Position numbers and translations under genes: made by a program. A model generated the notes under the pieces. It searched no databases. It had not been told where the DNA came from and was given only the letters and a program-made list of their open reading frames with translations. Positions 57,429 to 64,000 of a stretch of 64,000 nt of DNA are shown here, piece by piece. How positions within the stretch are numbered: the first letter of the stretch is position 1; every line of letters begins with the position of its first letter. The stretch spans positions 9,610,001-9,674,000 of the forward strand of contig NC_090131.1 of the NCBI RefSeq assembly GCF_040581485.1, written 5' to 3'. This DNA is from Linepithema humile (taxonomy: Eukaryota; Arthropoda; Insecta; Hymenoptera; Formicidae).

Positions 57429-60400
57429 TTATTTTTTATTAGTAAGTGTGTACATTTTTTTCTGATATTTTTTTTTGGCATTGTTTGCCATAATTTCTTT
57501 ATTCAATCTTTTTAATCTAATATAAGTTTTTGTTCTAACTAAACATGCGATCACTTCTCGCGGAAATACTATATTCATATTAGAAATTTTATTATAAACT
57601 ATATCTGTGAGTTTGTCAAAAATTTTATATTCTTTTCGAAATGTATTCCCGTGAAAGTGTATGAATTCTTTATTCATAATGTTTGCCGCTTCTTGCCACT
57701 TCATCGAAGGGTAAATTAAATTGCTTCTAGAGAGGAAACATAACCAGTTATCCTCCAATTGCGGCAGCAACAATGTGGGCTCGCCCAAGAAATCATATTT
57801 ATGTTTAAATCTATATGCCACGTAGCCAGCGATGTACTGCAAAGCATTATCTTCTATCTTTTGACAAGATATTTCTTTCTCTAAGCTTTCCAGTAAAGAT
57901 ATTTCTTCGACTGAAGGCTTATAGCTTTGTGCATCAAATACTGAAAATGTAACACTGATTTTTAAAATATTTATACAATTTAGATTATTTAATTATTTGA
58001 TATTCACATTATGTGATCCTATAATGTAAGATGTGTGATCCGATGTTTGTTTTGCTGTGCTACGCAAAGGTTTAACAAAAAAAAATCTAGACATTTACAT
58101 AATACAATTTTATTTGATATCATTTGATGATGATATTATCATCAAATGATATTGAATGAAATTGTATTATGTAAAATTATTGTTACAGTTGAATTACGTA
58201 CAATTTCAATTAATACATAGTATAATTATTAACACGACGAATATAATTTTAATGTAAAAGGTATACCTTTCCCATGCTCTTCATTATCTTCGAATTCTAT
58301 TTCTTTTTCTTTCTTTCGTGTTTTATTAATTTTTTCTTCTTCAATCAAATCTTCTGAAATTCCTGGAATTGTTAAAAATAAACTTTTTTCTGTGACCATT
58401 ATTTCATCTTCTAGCAAATCTTGAGAAGAAAAGTGTGTGATGGAATTAATGCCATGGAAATCTTCTACAGAAATCAAGGATATTGATCCGTCACCTTTTG
58501 TATTTTTCATGCCGAGAAATAACATGTCCGGAATGTTTTCCTAAAATGTACCATTTTACTCGATTTCGCAATTCAACTGGTGTTGGATGGTTATTAGCCG
58601 CGCCCATTGATCTTATATATGAAAAGAAATTTTCCAGAACATCTTGATTTAGTCGCCTTATTAGGATGTACTCCACTTTAAATGACTCTGTTGAGAAATT
58701 ATCTTGCAGATATTGCAACAGAAGCTTTAGCGACGTATTGCAAAGCAAAATTCCTTTTTGAAATTGCATTAAGCTACGTCGCTTCCCTATACGCATCTCT
58801 GTTATCAAGTGGCTCATGTTATTAATAATTTTATTTTGTTGTTTTAAATTTACACCATAACTTCGGAGCCCGCTGTGTTTTCCGTATTTCATGTGAGTGT
58901 TACATACATCAAACCAATCATTGAATGCTTCAAGTATATCGGCAGTTTTACGCCAATTTTGCGAACGTAAAAGTCCTTGACTTCTGCACCACTTAATGCA
59001 CGATGCATTTAATAAGGAAAAAATTTGCACGGCCAGACTTACATTTTGTCTTTGCGCACCTTGAGCATCGAGGTGACTTCTGCTCAGCTTGTGTGCAATT
59101 TTTAAATCTTTCGCATTAAGTGTTAGTAATTCCTCCAGACAATCCGTGTTAATAAATTCTCCATCAACGTGGAAACCATTGTCAAATAAATTGTTCCTTA
59201 CTAATTTCATTAAATGGGGAACGTCAGCAAAACAGAAAATTTTTAAGTTGGCATCTGCAGGATGCTCGAAATAGCATTGTTGGTCGACAATTTTTTGTTT
59301 CTTTGGTTTCTTGCTACTATCTATGCTACTAATATCTGGCATATTTATACCGATGTTTAATTCTTTCCAGAGGACCATATTCATTGGTCCCATGTCGCAT
59401 GTTGTTGCAACAACCGTGTAGTCCACATTATAAAGCTCTTGCACAATATTGAGAAGTATTTCTTTCCTCATTGGTCGATCAAAATCATAAAAAACCGGTT
59501 GTTTCCAATTGTTAAAAAGACCTCGTGCCATAACAAATTGGCAAGTCTTATGTGGATCTTATGTGGAAATTTTCTGTTCCCTTCTTTCCAAGTCCAATTT
59601 ATTGGAAATATAAACTTAATCGAAAGTCAAAACAGTTACTTTATCTGTCCTAGAAAGTCCTTGACCTTTCTTCTTCATAATTATTAATACATCCTTCAAA
59701 ATTCCAGGTTTCACATTGAAAGTAGAACACCATTCTTGAAGAGTTGTTTCGCAAGGTAGTGGTATTTTCCTTACTTCTCTCAAGTACCGGTATGCTTTAG
59801 GACTTAAGGAACGTAAAGCAATAGCTGCTGTTATGTCTTCAGAATACCAACGAATTCGGGCTGGATGTGGAGACATAAGTAATTTAATTTGTCCCGGTGT
59901 AAATACTTTTCGCAATATGTCCACAGCTATTTTTTCACCTTTCTTCTGTCTGTCTGCAACCATTTCTTCTTAGTATCCTGTAATTGTTTTTTTAATTGTT
60001 GTACTTCCTTATGAAGTATCAAATTCTTTTCTTCAACAGCGGTGAGTTTTTCCATTAGTTGGTCTTTTTCTTCTACATTCTCTTGTAAAAGTTCGAGCAA
60101 TGTATTAACGGTTTCTTGTAACTTGGTAACATTGGTTTCATTCCTGTAGAATATTACAAATTATGAAATTTTATACATTATATTACATTTAATTCTAAAA
60201 GAATAAACAGAGTTTATTCTTTTAGAATTAAGAAATAACAGAATATATGCCAGAGTAAATTTAATTTAATCAATTACTTGGAAAGTTATGAGGAAAGTTT
60301 GTTTTTAAATAAAAAAGTTTTGTTTGAAAAAAAGAGTAAGTGTTATTAATAAATTGTTAAATTTAATTTCAGTTACGCACACGTCAACTCGTTTTTCACA

Positions 60401-61184
60401 TTCATCTTTTATGTAGTCCGTAAATGTTTTCGTTGTTTGCGGTATCTCCGCTGCCTGCGGTGTCTCCGTTGCCTGCGGTGTCTCCGCTGCCTGCGGTGTC
60501 TCCGCTGCCTGCGGTGTCTCCGCTGCCTGTAATACCTGATGTACTTCTGGTACAATGTCCCGAGTTCTATAGGAATTCACAAGTTCTGAAAAGCTTGGCA
60601 TTCCTACGTTTTGTCTGCAACATAATGTAATTACATATATTCATTAATAATGTATAACATTTTGTGTGCGCAGTTTGTATGTAAAATATTTCTAATTATA
60701 TTTTTTTTACTCATTTTCTTTCCTTTATGTTCTTACCTAACATTTTGTCTTTTGGAACGTAACACAGTTCTACCCTGCTTTTCCAGCAATAGATTTTCTG
60801 TTGGTATCGAACCCTTTTTCAGTTTCTTGGTATTTTCATTTATCGTCGGTTTCTTTTCATTTGTCATTTTCACTTCGAAGTAGCTCTCTGTGAAATGCAT
60901 GTCACACACCCTAGCTGTAAATCATAATGTTTTATAATCTTTTTGCTGACACATTTAAAACACGTGACGTTAACCAAATCTAATCACGTAAGAAATATAG
61001 AAATATAATATTTGTATCACTTTTACTTACCAGAATCAACCTTGATGTTACGCTCATTTAATTTGCAAGCGTTTAACCATTGCTGCCGAACAGCAGGCTC
61101 TTTAGGAAATGTAAAATATTTAACACTCCGTTTTTCATAAATGCTGGTACGATTTTTGCAATGTAATACACAGCAAGTTGGCAT
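57429..61184 (-). pseudogene. P-element transposase (THAP domain), several stops
   Basis: Exon 1 (61184-61031) starts MPTCCVLHCKNRTS and ends at a GTAAGT donor. Exon 2 (60914-60737) supplies CDMHF, completing the C2CH THAP finger. Exon 3 (from 60614) has an AAETPQ hexapeptide repeated about five times. Exon 4 (from 60143) gives a coiled coil (LQETVNTLLELLQENVEEKD), then IRWYSEDITAAIALRSLSPK and the first catalytic aspartate in VTVLTFD. That aspartate is followed at once by TAA where the family has glutamate, and another TAA comes 19 codons later. The 346-codon frame 59531-58491 has CDMGPMNMVLWKEL, FADVPHLMKLVRNNL and QDVLENFFSYIRSMG with the late acid. A shift near 58520 and the C-terminal exon 57942-57429 (YIAGYVAYRFKHKY) follow. 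Confidence 0.93.
60425..60535 (-). repeat. 18-bp minisatellite inside the P transposase
   Basis: Five direct 18-bp units, each encoding AAETPQ or a variant (ATETPQ, AAEIPQ). The unit length is a multiple of three, so the frame is kept. Confidence 0.93.
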
Positions 61185-62247
61185 AATTTGCGTTAAAAAA
61201 TTTTTAATTTTCTTTTGATCCAAATCCAAGCCGACCAATACACCATGTGCACCATGTGTGCAATAAGAGAATGTTGTTATGGTTATGTTATTCTGGATCA
61301 AATTTTGATTGGTTCCTACAGATCCGCCATTATCGCCATGTTGTTGGACGATTGCGCATCCTCCGGAACGGTTCACCTTGTTTCTTACACCATGGGTCCG
61401 CCGGTTGGTATCGCGTTGATAAGCCAATGTTCTCCGGAAAGGGCTGGTTAGGTTGGCCGGGCCATACTTCGGCCCCTCCGGGTGCAGCATCCCTGGAGTC
61501 TTCGGCGCCGTCTGCAGTCGGGCGAGGTCCGCTGCTGTGTTCCTTTGCGGGTTTATGGCTGAAACCAAGGCGGACTTAGTCGATAGGGCTTGGATGGTGG
61601 AGGCGACGGGATTGCGGTACCTGACCTTTTCTGTTGCGGGGTCACTAGCGTGTGACACCCGTTGGTGATCCCCCGGCGTCCGGTCTTCCGGTTGGTGTCA
61701 TCTTCGCCTTGAGGCACAAAATACGCAATGCCGCCCGCACGGGGTCTCGCCTTACAACTTAAACGACGAATAAAATGCAAAACGGGACGAAATACAAAAT
61801 ATATATACGCGGAAGGGTGGAGTTTCGCTAATTTGCTCTCTCAAAGCGAGGAGCAACCTCAGAACTCCTTGCTCCCTCGGCCGGGCTGTTGCCCTTGTGA
61901 CGGCGCTCCAAAAGCATCACATCACACCATTCTGAAAAATATAACAATTAAATATTTCTCCTTATTTGTGTACAAAAAAATAATACTTATTTTAGTGAAT
62001 TTGCTGTTCTTTTTTTTGCTGTTTGATGCTGTTTTATATATTGTTTTTTCATATAATCACTAACGTAATCACTAACAAGCGCACAACTTTAAAGCGCAAT
62101 ATGCACTAATGGGATATGACAACGCGCTGCGCTATAAATGCGCTCGAAATGCGACTATAAAAGTGTAAAATAGAAGGGATGCCTTGGCAACAACTTTAGT
62201 AAACTTTGTTCTTTGATCAGAACATTTTCCCGAATACTTCATAACAC

Positions 62248-63267
62248 GTCAGTGATGCGATATTGTCCACCGCGGTCCCGCTGCCTCACACAACCTCACA
62301 GAAGCGCTACGTCACGTATCCGTGTGAGCTCGGCCGTTCAACCAATGGAAAAGAGCGAACGTCTCCCTTCCACCGAGCCGACACAACAGACCAGTGATGC
62401 GATCTTTCTCATAGCGGTCCCGGCTCCGCTGCCTCACACAACCTTACAAAAGCGCTGCGTCACGTATCCGTGTGAGCTCGGCCGTTCAACCAATGGAAGA
62501 GAGCGAACGTCTCCCTTCCATCGAGCCGATACAACAGACGATAAATCCATGTTACTTGCATGTTAAAAGCAAGCGTTTTTGATTCAGAAAAGAAACTCTG
62601 AGGCGAGTGGCTGGAATATTAGAGATCACCTGTTCGAGACCTGCTTTGTGCAACTTTCTTTTCTTTTTTCCGCATTTGTTTCTAACATAGTAAATGATTA
62701 GATAATATTTTATTGCCCAAAAAAATAATATTTTTTATTTATTATTAATATTCGCATATGTTAAACTAACAATTTTAGAAAGAATACAGATCTGCTATTG
62801 TTAATAAAAAAATGAAGTTATTTTACAATGTTGCAACAAAATGCTAATTTAACATATGCGAATATTTTTAATAAAGATAAAATAATTTCTTTTAGCCAAA
62901 AACATTATCTAATAATTTACTTAAAATAAATATCAAAAAAGGAAAAAAAGTTACAAAATCACAGTTTTCAAACACGAGATTATTAATATTTTTGCCATTT
63001 GCCTTACTCGTTTAGCCATGTTTCCTATTTTACATTTAAAAACATGAAAGATTACACACCTGCAAAGCTTTTAATTATTTATTTTAAACTACTACATATT
63101 AGCAAGAGTTACTGCAGTAACTACATATACATGTACTGTGGAGATTAGTGGAGGAACACAGTAACATATTAAAAATGCAGTCAAATAGATGTAAGATTAG
63201 TAATTTTATTAGTACTATTAATAAGTAATGGTCTTCCGCACCACCTTTGAGGTTCCACTTATGACGC
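62248..63267. repeat. 0.87-kb dispersed repeat, copy 2
   Basis: Matches 5033-5900. Its left end holds two tandem units of about 143 bp (62250-62392 and 62393-62537), each with CAGTGATGCGAT, CGCTGCCTCACACAACC and GTGAGCTCGGCCGTTCAACC; copy 1 has one. The right end is cut at 63267 by the next LTR, whereas copy 1 continues with GCGTTCGATTTTTT. Confidence 0.85.
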
Positions 63268-64000
63268 TGTGACGATGCGTTTCACACACTGTCCCTAAAG
63301 CACCTGACCGCCCGAAAATAGGCCCGACGCCTATGATACCCACGAGCGCTCGCGCCCATGCGACGCCCCAGCGTGAGGACCGCTCCCACTGCGCGATCGA
63401 TACTCGCAAGTGGGAGGCCCGAGCCAGGTATATAAGCCGGCTCGGCCAGCATAACGACACTTGTCCTGATCCGGAATTTTGCCTAAGCATTGCCTCAGGG
63501 AGCTCCCGAGGCAGCCGACCGCATCTCCGCTATTCCGTCGACGAAGAGAGGTTGCTCCCTCTTCGAAGCCACGGTGCTCCCGGTGTTCGGCCTTTCGCCA
63601 CTTCCGTCGACGAAGAGAGGTTGCTCCCTCTTCGAAGCCAGGGTGCTCCCGGCGTTCGACTTTCCGCTATTTCCGCCGATGAAGAGAGGTTGCTCCCTCT
63701 TCGAAGCCAGGGTACTCCCGGTGTTCGGCCTTCCGCTACTTCCGTCGACGAAGAGAGGTTGCTCCCTCTCCGCGACCGGAGTACTGCCGGTATTCTGACG
63801 CGTAAAAACTAGTACCCCCGCACGCGAATCGTAAAGGTTCCCGCCTATCCTTTCGCGACGCGATACACGCGACCAAGCAACCAATGTATATGTATATAAG
63901 TTAAGAACAATATTAAAGATTCTGAGTTATATCCGCTCGAGTTACATCAGTCTGGACTTCCCTTTCTCTCGAACCCTGACTCCGGCGAGCCGATCCGCGG
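63268..64000 (+). mobile_element. LTR running off the window end
   Basis: Starts TGTGACGATGCGTTTCAC, a relative of the 42653 LTR start. A TATA box GGTATATAAGCC lies at about 63426. Four 69-bp direct units follow, and the end region reads CTGACTCCGGCGAGCC, parallel to CTGATCCCGGCGAACT near the end of the 42653 LTR. It is inserted into repeat copy 2. The 3' end and any internal genes lie beyond 64000. Confidence 0.8.
63533..63800. repeat. 69-bp minisatellite in the LTR, four units
   Basis: ACGAAGAGAGGTTGCTCCCT (or ATGAAG variant) recurs at 63541, 63610, 63679 and 63748, exactly 69 bp apart. 69 is 3 x 23, which is why long false frames (159, 129 and 102 codons) run through it on both strands. 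Confidence 0.95.

Larger units (their letters stand above)
56999..61394 (-). mobile_element. P element, 4.4 kb, 8-bp duplication
   Basis: Ends CATGGTGTAAGAAATAAAGT and the complement closing at 61394, with duplication GGTCCGCC at 56991-56998 and 61395-61402. CATG ends and an 8-bp duplication are hallmarks of P elements. The transposase gene on minus contains introns. Confidence 0.95.
55557..61926 (+). mobile_element. Solo LTR B, 1.97 kb, carrying a P element
   Basis: The same LTR as 29923-31839, flanked by CCAT at 55553-55556 and 61927-61930. The left part (to 56998) and right part (from 61395) are separated by the P element. The first bases TG are present, but about eight bp of the LTR start are missing relative to copy A. 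Confidence 0.88.
45790..62247 (-). mobile_element. Pogo-like element, split by two insertion stacks
   Basis: Inverted ends of 93 bp: GTGTTATGAAGTATTCGG at 45790 onward and the complement ending at 62247, differing at a few sites. The transposase gene on minus starts at 55556 and ends near 46150. Two insertions, 46830-54639 and 55557-61926, account for about 14.2 kb; without them the element would be about 2.3 kb. I could not see a TA duplication outside the ends, so the exact termini are uncertain. Confidence 0.82.

Noticed and set aside
63533..63800. CRISPR-like array
   Set aside because: Units are 69-bp contiguous direct repeats without unique spacers, inside an LTR of a eukaryotic genome.
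63333..63884. Overlapping frames of 159, 129 and 102 codons
   Set aside because: Produced by the 69-bp minisatellite, whose length is a multiple of three.

Overview
This is an insect nuclear genome window, and most of it is transposable-element (TE) sequence. I infer Hymenoptera, probably an ant. The reasons are the many spliceosomal introns, the mix of TE families (mariner, Transib, hAT, P, pogo-like, Penelope, copia, long-LTR retrotransposons, a purine-rich LINE, a MULE with a YqaJ-type end) and the fold-back elements with TA duplications. I recall these combinations from ant genomes but cannot prove the species from sequence. The only piece that looks like an ordinary host gene is one exon matching the WD40 part of IFT80 (7321-7445, + strand). 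No bacterial gene, CRISPR array, rRNA or convincing tRNA gene is present. Nearly every coding stretch carries stops, frameshifts or insertions, so the entries describe element copies rather than working genes.

Layout. 0.2-7 kb: an almost perfect 880-bp fold-back element (216-1095), two older relatives (1872-2650, 6178-6727), minisatellites, a small hairpin-bearing element (4577-4875) and the first copy of an 0.87-kb repeat (5033-5900). 7-15 kb: the IFT80 exon, a broken hAT transposase, a mariner with an internal deletion (10015-11133), a 5'-truncated Penelope element and a second broken hAT. 15-24 kb: a fold-back element with a tRNA-like B-box word, a broken Transib (RAG1-related) transposase, a 140-bp satellite, a remnant of a DNA-polymerase-B-type (Polinton-like) protein, and a nearly complete copia element with both LTRs (18961-23592). 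24-28 kb: nested palindromic elements, including a 582-bp hAT-type element with an 8-bp duplication.

28-38 kb: a MULE/YqaJ-type gene on the minus strand is split by two LTR insertions (29923-31839 and 32491-35470). It is followed by a complete 1.8-kb TIR element with a small spliced gene (36399-38207). 38.6-45.2 kb: a LINE whose plus strand is almost all purines, ending in a (GA)n tract and an ATTC tail, with two solo LTRs inside it.

45.8-62.2 kb is the most striking part, a stack of insertions within insertions. A pogo-like element with 93-bp inverted ends is split between two adjacent codons by a CACAG-ended element with a 3-bp TAA duplication. That element holds a minisatellite-rich CCCA-ended element, which in turn holds a 2-kb CCCAGATAAC-ended element, a solo LTR and a hAT-type element. 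The same pogo gene was hit again exactly at its start codon by a 1.9-kb LTR, and that LTR carries a 4.4-kb P element with an 8-bp duplication. Reading off target-site duplications gives the order of events. The window ends with the second copy of the 0.87-kb repeat and an LTR with a 69-bp minisatellite that runs off the edge.
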